A DNA stretch of 11,319 nucleotides from an uncultured Flavobacteriales bacterium (GCA_937897625.1 CALCNZ010000401.1:1-11319), one strand, 5' to 3'. Shown: positions 1-7,459, counted from the stretch's first letter. The notes: a model not told the origin generated them from the sequence alone. A program made the numbers and translations.

Positions 1-27
1 GCATGGGCCCAAAAGGAAAGATCCTCT

Positions 28-867
28 CTAACTTTCCTGAAGATCCGAATTTGAATTGAGGAACAGCACGTACGGAATCATCATCGCCAACGCAAAATCC
101 CACATGTGCATGAAAATACCAATGTATAAGTGAATGGAAATTCCCACAATCACGGCGTATTTGCGAGTCTTCTTCCAATTGATAATAATTGGAAATGAAA
201 ATTGAAAGAGCATAATAATGTATGCGAAGATTACAGAAATGAAATAGGGCATAACATGGGCAGCACCACGAATCGTTTCATTGCTGAACCAATCGCTTAC
301 GAACGTCTGATAAATAGCTTCACCTGACAACCATTGCCAACTGGTGAGCTTGTACATGGAAGTGTAGAAGTAGATCAATCCCACTTGAATCCCCGATGCC
401 AGCAAGGAAAGTCGAGATAAAAACGACCAAAAGGATTTTGCACTTTTCGACGAATAGGGAATGCAGTAGAACATTAATAGCATCATATAAACATACCCCG
501 CATTCATGGCGTTTAACCCAGCATAGTAAATCCACAAGGCTGAAAGCCACGCGGCAGCGCGGAAGAAGAAGACTCCTCTGAAATGAAAGATCGAGAAAAA
601 GGAAACCACCAAATGCACAATGAACACTGGCTTGAACCATTTCAAATTATACATTAAGGCATACACCAAGTTGTTCAATCGCGTATCGTCTGCCCCATAA
701 CGTATGCACACGCTGTCTTCCCCCCAAATTAACCACACGGAATGCCAGTTCCAAAAGGCGAAGAATAGAAACCACGCGTAGACCAAACTCACGAAAGTGC
801 GCTCGTTCCAAGAGGACGAGTAGGGGACAAATAACCCTTCAACATATTTATCTATCCGCGCTTTCAT
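28..867 (-). CDS. HTTM-like multi-pass membrane protein
   Basis: A 279-residue inner-membrane protein with about six hydrophobic segments, roughly at residues 24-48, 75-96, 104-136, 150-172, 203-232 and 237-270. The stretch at 161-190 (GLIYFYTSMYKL, then SWQWLSGEAIYQTF) and the segment at 244-270 (a histidine followed by a long hydrophobic run with MWDFAL) resemble the HTTM family, whose fold is shared with the membrane part of vitamin K-dependent gamma-carboxylase. That family is poorly characterised in bacteria, so no reaction is assigned. The ATG at 865-867 overlaps the stop of the upstream minus-strand gene (ATGA), so the two are translationally coupled and probably act together. The stop is TAG at 28-30. 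A possible ATG for a further minus-strand gene sits at 2-4, but too little sequence remains to call it. Family placement is by motif resemblance only. Confidence 0.75.
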   Translation of the reverse strand: MKARIDKYVEGLFVPYSSSWNERTFVSLVYAWFLFFAFWNWHSVWLIWGEDSVCIRYGADDTRLNNLVYALMYNLKWFKPVFIVHLVVSFFSIFHFRGVFFFRAAAWLSALWIYYAGLNAMNAGYVYMMLLMFYCIPYSSKSAKSFWSFLSRLSLLASGIQVGLIYFYTSMYKLTSWQWLSGEAIYQTFVSDWFSNETIRGAAHVMPYFISVIFAYIIMLFQFSFPIIINWKKTRKYAVIVGISIHLYIGIFMHMWDFALAMMIPYVLFLNSNSDLQES

Positions 868-1436
868 TTGTCAATTTCAACCAAAACCTTACTGAATTCA
901 AACACGTCTTCTTTCTGCTCGCTATGCAGCGAATGGAAATGAAAAACCAAACGAACTTGCATAGAATCGATGTAGGTATGCGAATGCGTGAGCTTGCGCT
1001 TGGCGCGTTCCAGGCGCTGACAGAAGTAAACGGCTCTTCCGTAATCGGTCGATTGCTCAATGCGTTCAAGTTGACGAACACCGTCTTTCCAATAGAGGTT
1101 GTTCACGATTTGATTGTTCAAGTTCGCTGTTGTGAATTCTTCAAACTGACGAAGTTTACTGTCGACGTCATATTCGTAAAGCTCTCCCACTTCTTTAAAC
1201 GAAGTCCATTGTCCGCCTTCACGGTAGCGGACTTCAAGAAAATCATCGAATTCAGACATGGGCACAAACAAGCTGTATCCTTGATGGAAAAAAGGAAATC
1301 CGTAGCGATTGGCGATTGATTCAACCAACGGAATTTCGTAATGCCTGCGAAAGGCATAAAGTGCGCTCAACGAAAAATGAATACAGAGCAGAAAAAACGC
1401 AGTTCCAGTAAGTATATATTTCGTTGATTTTTTCAT
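864..1436 (-). CDS. Membrane-anchored hypothetical protein, possibly DUF5819-like
   Basis: A 190-residue protein starting MKKSTKY. One N-terminal membrane segment (about residues 6-28) is followed by a soluble, charged domain, so it is probably an anchored protein facing the periplasm. Residues 49-60 (FFHQGYSLFVPM) recall the W/Y-x-LF-x-P motif of DUF5819 proteins, which I recall being encoded beside HTTM proteins. That assignment is tentative. I chose the ATG at 1434-1436 rather than an upstream one at 1475: the short version begins directly with KK and the hydrophobic segment, as membrane-anchored proteins do, and the longer version would run through the divergent promoter region. The stop TGA at 864-866 overlaps the ATG of the HTTM-like gene. 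No catalytic motif is visible, and a role as partner of the HTTM-like protein is inferred from coupling alone. Confidence 0.7.
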   Translation of the reverse strand: MKKSTKYILTGTAFFLLCIHFSLSALYAFRRHYEIPLVESIANRYGFPFFHQGYSLFVPMSEFDDFLEVRYREGGQWTSFKEVGELYEYDVDSKLRQFEEFTTANLNNQIVNNLYWKDGVRQLERIEQSTDYGRAVYFCQRLERAKRKLTHSHTYIDSMQVRLVFHFHSLHSEQKEDVFEFSKVLVEIDK

Positions 1437-1447
1437 GCGACCGCAAG

Positions 1448-1478
1448 TTAGAAAGAACCGAAAAGAGAAGTACATTTG
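1448..1478 (+). promoter_or_regulatory. Bacteroidota-type promoter for fahA-uvrA
   Basis: TACATTTG at 1471-1478 is an exact match to the Bacteroidota -7 element TAnnTTTG. TTA at 1448-1450, separated by 20 nt, is a two-of-three match to the -33 TTG. Transcription would start near 1484, leaving a leader of about a dozen bases before the ATG at 1496. This favours that ATG over the in-frame ATG at 1424, which lies upstream of the promoter. Confidence 0.6.
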
Positions 1479-1495
1479 AAGTGAAAATAAAGCGT

Positions 1496-2764
1496 ATGAA
1501 AAATATTATTTCATTTAGTGAAAAGACGTGGGTTGAAGGTGCCGAGAATACTGAGTTCCCGATACAAAATCTTCCTTTCGGAATATTCTCAACGGGAAGA
1601 GGAGATCTTCGTGTGGGTGTGGCCATTGGAGATTACGTCTTAGATATTTTTCGCGTGTTTCAACAGAATCATATTTCTGCTTTGCCCTTCGGCGCTGAAG
1701 AATACCGCACACATTCATTAAATAAAATGATGAAGCACGGCAAGAAAGCTTGCTCTGCTTTGCGCATGAGATTGGCCGATTTACTAAACGCCAAACAAGA
1801 TGCAGTCGTGAAAGACGAACTTCGTTCATGCCTGATTAAAATGAGCGAAGTGCAAATGCACCTTCCTGTTGAAATTGGAGATTACACAGATTTTTACAGC
1901 AGCATGGACCACGCAAGAAACGTGGGCATGATGTTCCGCGATCCAGCGAAAGCATTGCTTCCAAACTGGAAACACTTACCAGTGGGCTATCACGGAAGAG
2001 CTTCCAGCATTGTGGTAGATGGAACAGCAGTTACTCGTCCATGCGGACAGGTGAACGCTTCCGACGAAACACTTCCAACCTACGGACCAACGAAACAGCT
2101 CGACTTCGAATTGGAAATGGCCTTCATTACATTCGACGGAAAGCCAATGGGAGAGCGCATCTCTACACAAGAAGCGGATGATTATATTTTCGGATTAATG
2201 CTCTTCAACGATTGGAGTGCACGCGATATTCAACGTTGGGAATATGTGCCGCTCGGCCCATTCTTAGCGAAGAACTTCGCTTCTACGGTTTCTCCATGGA
2301 TAGTGACATTGGATGCTCTAGAACCTTTCAGAACCATAGGCCCATTGCAGGAACCAGAGGTTCTTCCATACCTACAGTACAACGGAATTAAAAACATAGA
2401 CATCAATCTTCAAGTTGAAATTGAAACTGAAACAGGCGTGAAGCAAGTGGTTTCAAACAGTAACTTCAAACACATGTATTGGAACATGAATCAGCAGTTG
2501 GCACATCATACCGTTGGCGGATGCAACATTCGTTGTGGTGACATGATGGCTAGCGGAACCATTAGCGGTCCGAACGAAGGCTCTTTCGGAAGCATGCTCG
2601 AAATTGCATGGAAAGGAACGAAGCCTGTTCAAATGCCCGATGGTTCAACGCGTTCGTTCATTGCAGATGGAGACACCGTTACAATTACCGGTTACGCTGA
2701 ACAAGATGGGGTGAAAGTGGGTTTTGGTAAATGCAGCGGCAAAGTGCTTCCCGCGCGTGACTAA
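1496..2764 (+). CDS. fahA: Fumarylacetoacetase (FAH)
   Basis: A 422-residue enzyme, the usual family length. It hydrolyses 4-fumarylacetoacetate to fumarate and acetoacetate, the last step of tyrosine/homogentisate degradation (EC 3.7.1.2), in the cytoplasm. Active-site residues align with mouse FAH: metal ligands D132, E205, E207 and D239; catalytic H139 in YSSMDHA; substrate-contact R148 and Y165 (HLPVGYHGR); Q246, K259, T355 and E369. The FNDWSARDIQ and SGTISGP motifs are intact. The start MKNIISF follows the promoter ending at 1478; an earlier in-frame ATG at 1424 would add 24 non-conserved residues. No other tyrosine-pathway gene is present in the window. Its stop is 2 nt from the uvrA ATG, so the two are probably cotranscribed although they are functionally unrelated. 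Confidence 0.97.
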   Translation: MKNIISFSEKTWVEGAENTEFPIQNLPFGIFSTGRGDLRVGVAIGDYVLDIFRVFQQNHISALPFGAEEYRTHSLNKMMKHGKKACSALRMRLADLLNAKQDAVVKDELRSCLIKMSEVQMHLPVEIGDYTDFYSSMDHARNVGMMFRDPAKALLPNWKHLPVGYHGRASSIVVDGTAVTRPCGQVNASDETLPTYGPTKQLDFELEMAFITFDGKPMGERISTQEADDYIFGLMLFNDWSARDIQRWEYVPLGPFLAKNFASTVSPWIVTLDALEPFRTIGPLQEPEVLPYLQYNGIKNIDINLQVEIETETGVKQVVSNSNFKHMYWNMNQQLAHHTVGGCNIRCGDMMASGTISGPNEGSFGSMLEIAWKGTKPVQMPDGSTRSFIADGDTVTITGYAEQDGVKVGFGKCSGKVLPARD

Positions 2765-2766
2765 CT

Positions 2767-5571
2767 ATGGAAGAGGAAAAAATTGAAATTCTCGGCGCTC
2801 GAGAAAACAATCTTAAAAATATAGATCTCACCATTCCAAGAAATCAACTGGTTGTGATTACCGGTCTTTCTGGAAGTGGAAAATCTTCGTTAGCCTTCGA
2901 TACGCTTTACGCCGAAGGTCAGCGCAGATACATGGAAACATTCAACGCATACGCTCGTCAGTTCTTGGGTGAAATGGAGCGTCCGGATGTCGACAAAGTA
3001 AACGGACTCTCTCCGGTTATTTCCATCGAACAAAAAACCGTTAGTCGCAATCCGCGCTCTACTGTAGGCACCATTACTGAAGTCTATGACTTCATGCGTT
3101 TGTTGTATGCGCGTGCATCCGATGCCTACAGCCCTTCAACAGGAAAGAAAATGGTGCGCTTCACCGAAGAGCAGCTCATTGAAAAAATATCCAAAGATTT
3201 TAAGGCGAAGAAGATTGCCATTCTTTCTCCGTTGGTGAAAGCCCGCAAAGGTCACTACCGCGAACTCTTCGATTCGCTCATGAAGCAAGGCTATGTGCGC
3301 GTGCGAATAGATGGGAAGTTGAAGGAAATGACGAAAGACATGAAGCTCGATCGTTACAAGGTGCACGACATTGAATTGGTGGTCGATCGTTTTTCGGTTG
3401 AACCGAACAATCCGCGTTTGAAGGCTACCGTTCAAACCGCGCTGAAGATGGGCAAGGGCGATGTAATGGTTATGGAATTGGACAACGAGAAGCTCTTCCA
3501 TTTTTCGAAGAACCTCATGTGTCCAACTTCAGGAATTTCCTTTCCCGAACCTGAACCGAATCTCTTTTCCTTCAACAGTCCATACGGCGCATGCAGCTAC
3601 TGCAGCGGTTTGGGTGAAGTTGCGGAAATTGACATTGAGAAAATAATTCCAGATAATTCGAAGACCGTTAAGCAAGGCGGAATAACACCTTTGGGTGAAA
3701 ACAAGAACTCTTGGATCAACCAACAGGTAGCTGCCATCTTGAAAATGTACGGCGCCACCGTGAATACACCGTTGAAAGAAGTAGACGAAGACGCCATTCA
3801 AGTCATACTCTATGGAACCGACGATAAGGTGGAAGTGGAAATGTCGAATGGACAAACCATGAATACCCGCTACGACGGACTTATTGCATTTATTGAAAGA
3901 CATGCCGAAGAAGACGGAAGCCCTGCTGTTCGCAAATGGGCCGAGACCTTCATGAATAAAAAAGCTTGTCCTACTTGCAAGGGCGCGCGTTTGAAAGACA
4001 CCGCGAATCATTTCAAAGTAGCCGGAAAGACCATTTCAGAATTAAGCGCATTGAACATTGAAAAGCTCAGCGCGTGGTTCGAAGGCATCGATTCGAGTTT
4101 CGATAAAAAACAAGAAATCATTGCACGCGAGCCGTTAAAGGAAATCCGCACCCGTCTGAAGTTCCTGCTAAACGTAGGATTGGGCTATTTGAATTTAAAT
4201 CGAAGTGCGAAGACATTGAGTGGTGGAGAAGCACAACGCATTCGCTTGGCCACTCAAATCGGATCGCAGCTGGTTGGCGTGCTGTACATCTTGGATGAGC
4301 CGAGCATTGGATTGCATCAGCGCGATAACGAGAAATTAATTCGTTCGTTGAAAGACTTGCGCGACGGTGGAAACAGCGTCATTGTGGTTGAACACGACAA
4401 AGACATGATGTTGGAAAGTGACTACATCATAGACATTGGTCCAGGCGCTGGAAGGCACGGTGGACATGTAGTCGCTGCCGGTAAGCCAAAAGATTTTTTG
4501 AAAATTGGAAGCATTACCGCGAATTATTTAAGTGGAAAATCAAACATTCCTGTCCCGAAAGAAAGAAGCAAAGGCAACGGAAAGAAGTTGGTGTTGAAGG
4601 GAGCGAGCGGACATAACCTGAAAGGAGAGACCATTGAAATTCCCTTGGGAACCTTCACGTGTGTAACAGGAGTAAGTGGTAGTGGAAAGTCTTCGTTGAT
4701 CAGCCATACGCTTTATCCGATCTTGAATGCCCATTTCTACAACGGACAGCGCAAGCCGTTGACCTATAAAAAGATTGAAGGACTCGAGCATTTAGACAAA
4801 GTCATTGAAATAGATCAAAGTCCAATTGGTCGAACCCCGAGAAGCAATCCGAGTACGTACACTGGAATCTTTACAGACATTCGAAACTTATATGCCTCGG
4901 TTCCCGAGGCGCGCATTCGTGGTTATCAGCCAGGAAGATTCAGTTTTAATATTTCAGGTGGAAGGTGTGAAACGTGCAAGGGTGGAGGAGTTCGATTGAT
5001 TGAAATGAATTTCCTTCCCGATGTGTATGTGCATTGCGAAGCCTGTAACGGCAAGCGTTACAACCGCGAAACCTTGGAAATTTTCTACAACGGAAAAACC
5101 ATTTCAGATGTGTTGAACATGACCGTTGAGCAAGCTGTTGGATTTTTCGAGAATCACAGAAACATTCACAACACGCTAAAGACCTTGAACGACGTGGGAT
5201 TGGGATACATCACACTCGGACAGCACAGCACCACGTTAAGTGGAGGAGAAGCGCAACGTGTGAAGCTCTCCACCGAACTCGCGAAACGCGACACAGGCAA
5301 GACCATTTATATTTTGGACGAACCCACAACTGGATTGCATTTTCAAGACGTTCAAATGTTATTGAATGTCTTGAACCGACTGGTTGAACGCGGCAATACC
5401 GTCTTGGTCATTGAGCACAACATGGATGTCATCAAAAGCGCCGACTACCTCATAGACATGGGCCCCGAAGGCGGAGAAGGCGGCGGCAACGTCATCGTCA
5501 CCGGCACACCGGAGCAAGTCGCTAAGAACAAGAAGTCTTTGACGGGATTGTTTTTGAAGAAGGAACTTTAA
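2767..5571 (+). CDS. uvrA: Excinuclease ABC subunit A (UvrA)
   Basis: A 934-residue ATPase that finds bulky DNA lesions and loads UvrB in nucleotide excision repair. It has the tandem ABC layout of UvrA. Walker A motifs are GLSGSGKSS at 33-41 and GVSGSGKSS at 635-643. Signature LSGGEAQR lies at 484-491 and 824-831. Walker B is LYILDEP at 506-512 and IYILDEP at 847-853. The C-terminal zinc module (C734, C737, C757, C760), needed for DNA handling, is intact, and a CPTCKG pair lies at C401/C404. The first zinc module aligns with E. coli C253/C256/C277/C280 as C252, S255, C276 and C279, so one ligand is serine. Length is close to E. coli UvrA (940). Translation probably depends on readthrough from fahA, since no Shine-Dalgarno is visible in the 2-nt gap. 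Bacteroidota often carry a second UvrA elsewhere, which cannot be seen here. Confidence 0.98.
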   Translation: MEEEKIEILGARENNLKNIDLTIPRNQLVVITGLSGSGKSSLAFDTLYAEGQRRYMETFNAYARQFLGEMERPDVDKVNGLSPVISIEQKTVSRNPRSTVGTITEVYDFMRLLYARASDAYSPSTGKKMVRFTEEQLIEKISKDFKAKKIAILSPLVKARKGHYRELFDSLMKQGYVRVRIDGKLKEMTKDMKLDRYKVHDIELVVDRFSVEPNNPRLKATVQTALKMGKGDVMVMELDNEKLFHFSKNLMCPTSGISFPEPEPNLFSFNSPYGACSYCSGLGEVAEIDIEKIIPDNSKTVKQGGITPLGENKNSWINQQVAAILKMYGATVNTPLKEVDEDAIQVILYGTDDKVEVEMSNGQTMNTRYDGLIAFIERHAEEDGSPAVRKWAETFMNKKACPTCKGARLKDTANHFKVAGKTISELSALNIEKLSAWFEGIDSSFDKKQEIIAREPLKEIRTRLKFLLNVGLGYLNLNRSAKTLSGGEAQRIRLATQIGSQLVGVLYILDEPSIGLHQRDNEKLIRSLKDLRDGGNSVIVVEHDKDMMLESDYIIDIGPGAGRHGGHVVAAGKPKDFLKIGSITANYLSGKSNIPVPKERSKGNGKKLVLKGASGHNLKGETIEIPLGTFTCVTGVSGSGKSSLISHTLYPILNAHFYNGQRKPLTYKKIEGLEHLDKVIEIDQSPIGRTPRSNPSTYTGIFTDIRNLYASVPEARIRGYQPGRFSFNISGGRCETCKGGGVRLIEMNFLPDVYVHCEACNGKRYNRETLEIFYNGKTISDVLNMTVEQAVGFFENHRNIHNTLKTLNDVGLGYITLGQHSTTLSGGEAQRVKLSTELAKRDTGKTIYILDEPTTGLHFQDVQMLLNVLNRLVERGNTVLVIEHNMDVIKSADYLIDMGPEGGEGGGNVIVTGTPEQVAKNKKSLTGLFLKKEL

Positions 5572-5677
5572 GTCAAAGACGAATGCCCTTCGGGCGAATC
5601 TCTTCGAGGAATGCTTCGCGAATGTTGCAAAGCAACGTATGCCCTTTTTACAAATCTCTTCGAGGAATGTTTTCGAC
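5572..5677 (-). repeat. Mini-hairpin array A-left (minus orientation, GAAT linkers)
   Basis: The array starts directly after the uvrA stop. Read on the plus strand it is a chain of triloop hairpins joined by GAAT, the complement of the ATTC linker in the other arrays. The units are GTCAAAGAC 5572-5580, GCCCTTCGGGC 5585-5595, CTCTTCGAG 5600-5608, GCTTCGC 5613-5619, GTTGCAAAGCAAC 5624-5636, a degenerate unit around 5641-5650, CTCTTCGAG 5656-5664, and GTTTTCGAC 5669-5677 (one G.T pair). Read on the minus strand it begins with a GTC-GAA-AAC unit, as the other arrays begin with GTC-nnn-GAC. It forms a large imperfect inverted repeat with the array at 5700-5805. It is noncoding: the open frame across it merely reads the repeat. 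Confidence 0.85.
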
Positions 5678-5699
5678 TTCTCATTTTATTTCTAAAACC

Positions 5700-5805
5700 G
5701 TCGAAGACATTCGCGAAGCATTCCTCGCAGAGATTCGTTGCTATGCAACTTTAGCCATCGGCATTCCTCGAAGAGATTCGTTGCTCCGCAACATTCATCA
5801 TTGAT
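5700..5805 (+). repeat. Mini-hairpin array A-right (plus orientation, ATTC linkers)
   Basis: Eight triloop hairpins separated by 4-nt linkers, preceded by the leader AAAACC. The units are GTCGAAGAC 5700-5708, GCGAAGC 5713-5719, CTCGCAGAG 5724-5732, GTTGCTATGCAAC 5737-5749, GCCATCGGC 5754-5762, CTCGAAGAG 5767-5775, GTTGCTCCGCAAC 5780-5792, and ATCATTGAT 5797-5805. Linkers are ATTC, except TTTA at 5750-5753. It is inverted relative to the array at 5572-5677, across a 22-nt AT-rich centre. It ends just before the promoter of the Xre/RES operon. Confidence 0.85.
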
Positions 5806-5809
5806 ATTA

Positions 5810-5839
5810 TTGCATTGAAGCAAAATTATTGCTATCTTG
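5810..5839 (+). promoter_or_regulatory. Putative promoter for Xre/RES operon
   Basis: TTG at 5810-5812, a 20-nt spacer, then TATCTTG at 5833-5839, which resembles TAnnTTTG with one T fewer. The transcription start would fall near 5845, upstream of the ATG at 5857. This argues against a TTG start at 5815, inside the promoter. Confidence 0.45.
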
Positions 5840-5856
5840 CAACACAATTGCTACTT

Positions 5857-6288
5857 ATGAAATCTTCCAATCACAAAAAATCAGTTCTTCAAGAAAGCGC
5901 CATGGCTTATGGCAACAGCTTGGGAAGAATTGAAATCATTCGAAAAGGTTTGCCTTATTCAACCATAGACGAGTTAAGTGAGCGCATGCAAAGACCCATT
6001 AAATTTTTATTGGGAATTTTGGGTATTGCTCAAACAACATACAACTTAAACAAGAGGCAAGAAGCTGTTCTTAACAGCAAAGAGTCCGAATTGGTTGTTG
6101 CCATTTCTGAATTATTATCGTTTGGTCAAGAAGTCTTCAACAACGAAGAAGAGAAATTCAATCGTTGGTTGGAAATGCCGAATCAATCTTTGAACTGCCT
6201 TACACCGCAGTCGCTCTTCGATACCCTTTCGGGTGTTGCAGAAGTGCGCAAGTGTTTGAATAGAATTGAATACGGAAACTTTGCGTAA
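5857..6288 (+). CDS. Xre/MbcA/ParS-type antitoxin (DUF2384-like)
   Basis: A 143-residue antitoxin of the RES-Xre class. The N-terminal part (about residues 17-95) is helical and contains the Xre-like DNA-binding region of this family. The C-terminal toxin-binding domain is clear at about 100-141: FNRWLEMPNQSLNCLTPQSLFDTLSGVAEVRKCLNRIEYG split around the invariant W104, P118, G126 and the terminal RIEYG. The antitoxin binds and blocks the RES toxin and normally represses its own promoter. Its stop overlaps the toxin start in TAATG (6286-6290), giving coupled translation. The start is ATG 5857, since an in-frame TTG at 5815 lies inside the likely promoter. The recognised function rests on the C-terminal pattern and on the neighbouring RES gene. 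Confidence 0.88.
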   Translation: MKSSNHKKSVLQESAMAYGNSLGRIEIIRKGLPYSTIDELSERMQRPIKFLLGILGIAQTTYNLNKRQEAVLNSKESELVVAISELLSFGQEVFNNEEEKFNRWLEMPNQSLNCLTPQSLFDTLSGVAEVRKCLNRIEYGNFA

Positions 6289-6755
6289 TGCTGGTTTATA
6301 GAATCGACCGCAAGAAGTATTTGAAAGACACCTTGAAAGGCATTGGTGCATCCATGTCTTCAAGTTTTCGATGGAACAGTGAGCACACGCGCATGGTCTA
6401 TACTTCAGAAAGCAGAGCGCTTGCTTTACTCGAGATTACTGCGCATTTAAATGGAGTAATGGAAATTCCAACCGATCGTTATTTGGTTGAAATTGAAATT
6501 CCAGATTCGTTGAAGATTCAGAAGTTGTCCATTGCCGATCTTCCAAAAAATTGGAATGCTCATCCGCCTTCCATTTTTACGCAGAACTTGGGCGACACCT
6601 TTGTCCAAAAAATGAAATTCCCTGTCTTGAAAGTCCCGAGCAGCATTGTCCCGCAAGAGTTCAATTTACTTATCAATCCTGATCATCCCGACGCACACAA
6701 AATCGAAGTCATCTCGAAAGAGCGACTTGCTTTCGATCCGCGCATTGTTCGTTAA
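6288..6755 (+). CDS. RES-domain toxin
   Basis: A 155-residue RES toxin. Characterised members fold like ADP-ribosyltransferases and either deplete NAD+ (MbcT, RES of Pseudomonas) or ADP-ribosylate a host enzyme (ParT); which applies here cannot be told from sequence. Family landmarks are present: YRI with R5; R28 in the FRWN block; VYTSESRALALLEI at 37-50 with Y38 and E49; VPSS at 116-119; and N126 with NPDHP at 130-134. The Gly-Gly normally before RWN is replaced by serines (SSSFRWN). The start ATG 6288 overlaps the antitoxin stop by one base. The protein is full length and no key residue is obviously lost, so the pair is likely functional. Confidence 0.9.
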   Translation: MLVYRIDRKKYLKDTLKGIGASMSSSFRWNSEHTRMVYTSESRALALLEITAHLNGVMEIPTDRYLVEIEIPDSLKIQKLSIADLPKNWNAHPPSIFTQNLGDTFVQKMKFPVLKVPSSIVPQEFNLLINPDHPDAHKIEVISKERLAFDPRIVR

Positions 6756-6781
6756 TCTTTCGAAATGATTATTTTCACCTC

Positions 6782-7267
6782 ATGAGAATTGTTCAGGTTC
6801 ATCTTTCAGAATTGTCATTGCTTCAAGAAATTTCGAAGAACACCTTTGAAGAAACGTTTGCTGATTTCAACACGAAGGAAGACATGACGCATTACTTCGA
6901 GCACAATCTTTCATTGGATCAACTCGCGCTCGAATTGCAAGCTCCAGGATCTTCATTCTATTTTATTTATGTTGAAGAAGAACTTTCGGGTTACATGAAA
7001 TTGAATATCTCTGAAACTTTCGAAATTGAACGTATTTACATTTTGAAGAAGTTTCAAGGAATTGGAGTAGGGAAGACGCTCATGAAATTTGCCTTTGACC
7101 AATCGAAATCGCTTAGCTTCAACTCCCTGTGGCTCGGCGTCTGGGAGCACAACACCAAAGCCATTTCATTTTACAAATCTCTTGGCTTCATCTCATACGG
7201 CGAACACGATTTCCTTCTCGGCTCCGATCTCCAACGCGATATTCTAATGCGTTTGGAGTTAAATTAA
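6782..7267 (+). CDS. GNAT-family N-acetyltransferase, PaiA-like
   Basis: A 161-residue acetyl-CoA-dependent acetyltransferase. The pyrophosphate-binding loop is Q92-G-I-G-V-G97 in KKFQGIGVGKTLM. The second conserved block is WLGVWEHNTKAISFYKSLGF at 117-136, where the tyrosine of the FY pair usually acts as general acid. The N-terminal TFEETFADFNTKEDM resembles PaiA-type acetyltransferases, which act on polyamines and other small amines in Bacillus; substrate here is unknown. It starts 26 nt after the RES toxin stop on the same strand, so it is probably cotranscribed or an extra gene in the same module. The gap has no convincing promoter of its own: TATTTTCA at 6770 is only a weak -7-like match. 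GNAT enzymes can be tRNA-acetylating toxins, but this one lacks a DUF1778-type partner. Confidence 0.85.
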   Translation: MRIVQVHLSELSLLQEISKNTFEETFADFNTKEDMTHYFEHNLSLDQLALELQAPGSSFYFIYVEEELSGYMKLNISETFEIERIYILKKFQGIGVGKTLMKFAFDQSKSLSFNSLWLGVWEHNTKAISFYKSLGFISYGEHDFLLGSDLQRDILMRLELN

Positions 7268-7272
7268 AAATC

Positions 7273-7378
7273 GTCGAAGACCCTCGCAACCAAGTTGCCC
7301 TCGTCCATCGGACCCTCGCGAAGCATTCGCCTCCGGCATTCCTCGCAGAAATTCGCCCAGCGGGCATTCGTTGCAGAC
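7273..7378 (+). repeat. Mini-hairpin array B (CCTC and ATTC linkers)
   Basis: Eight hairpins begin 5 nt after the GNAT stop. The units are GTCGAAGAC 7273-7281, GCAACCAAGTTGC 7286-7298, GTCCATCGGAC 7303-7313, GCGAAGC 7318-7324, GCCTCCGGC 7329-7337, CTCGCAGAA 7342-7350 (one mismatch), GCCCAGCGGGC 7355-7365, and GTTGCAGAC 7370-7378 (one G.T). The first three linkers are CCTC and the rest ATTC, so linker type switches inside one array. The GCAAC/GTTGC stem is the strand-swapped form of the GTTGC/GCAAC stem in the other arrays, which keeps pairing while changing sequence. Open frames across this region on both strands reflect the repeat and look noncoding. Confidence 0.87.
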
Positions 7379-7410
7379 ATTTTTTTATTGTTCTAAAAGA
7401 AAACATTGTT

Positions 7411-7441
7411 TTGTTCGTTTATCTAACATTGATTATTTTTG
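7411..7441 (+). promoter_or_regulatory. Strong Bacteroidota-type promoter for Panacea TA operon
   Basis: TTG at 7411-7413, a 20-nt spacer and TATTTTTG at 7434-7441 match both consensus elements exactly. The start site would be near 7447, so translation must begin downstream, at the ATG at 7460. An in-frame TTG at 7439 lies inside the -7 element and can be dismissed. Confidence 0.7.
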
Positions 7442-7459
7442 CATGAAATTGAAGTTTTT

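Noticed and set aside
3529..4011. Minus-strand open frame inside uvrA
   Set aside because: It is antisense to conserved UvrA sequence with intact motifs, and its translation has no recognisable pattern.
5583..5804. Open frame through the intergenic region after uvrA
   Set aside because: It is made entirely of the hairpin units and linkers, has no start signal and no recognisable protein pattern, and resembles the frames that cross the other arrays.
5572..5805. Insertion sequence or MITE after uvrA
   Set aside because: There is no transposase and no target-site duplication that I could find. The inverted arms are built of reordered units, not matching terminal repeats.
5815..5857. TTG start for the Xre antitoxin at 5815
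   Set aside because: It lies inside the probable promoter, and the extra 14 residues show no family similarity. ATG 5857 is better.
5572..7378. CRISPR array
   Set aside because: The repeated parts are 4-nt linkers and 7-13 nt palindromes with no constant repeat of 24 nt or more, no uniform spacers and no cas genes.
7129..7446. Overlapping open frames on both strands across array B
   Set aside because: They run through the GNAT 3' end and the hairpin array. The GC-rich palindromes remove stop codons, which explains the open frames.
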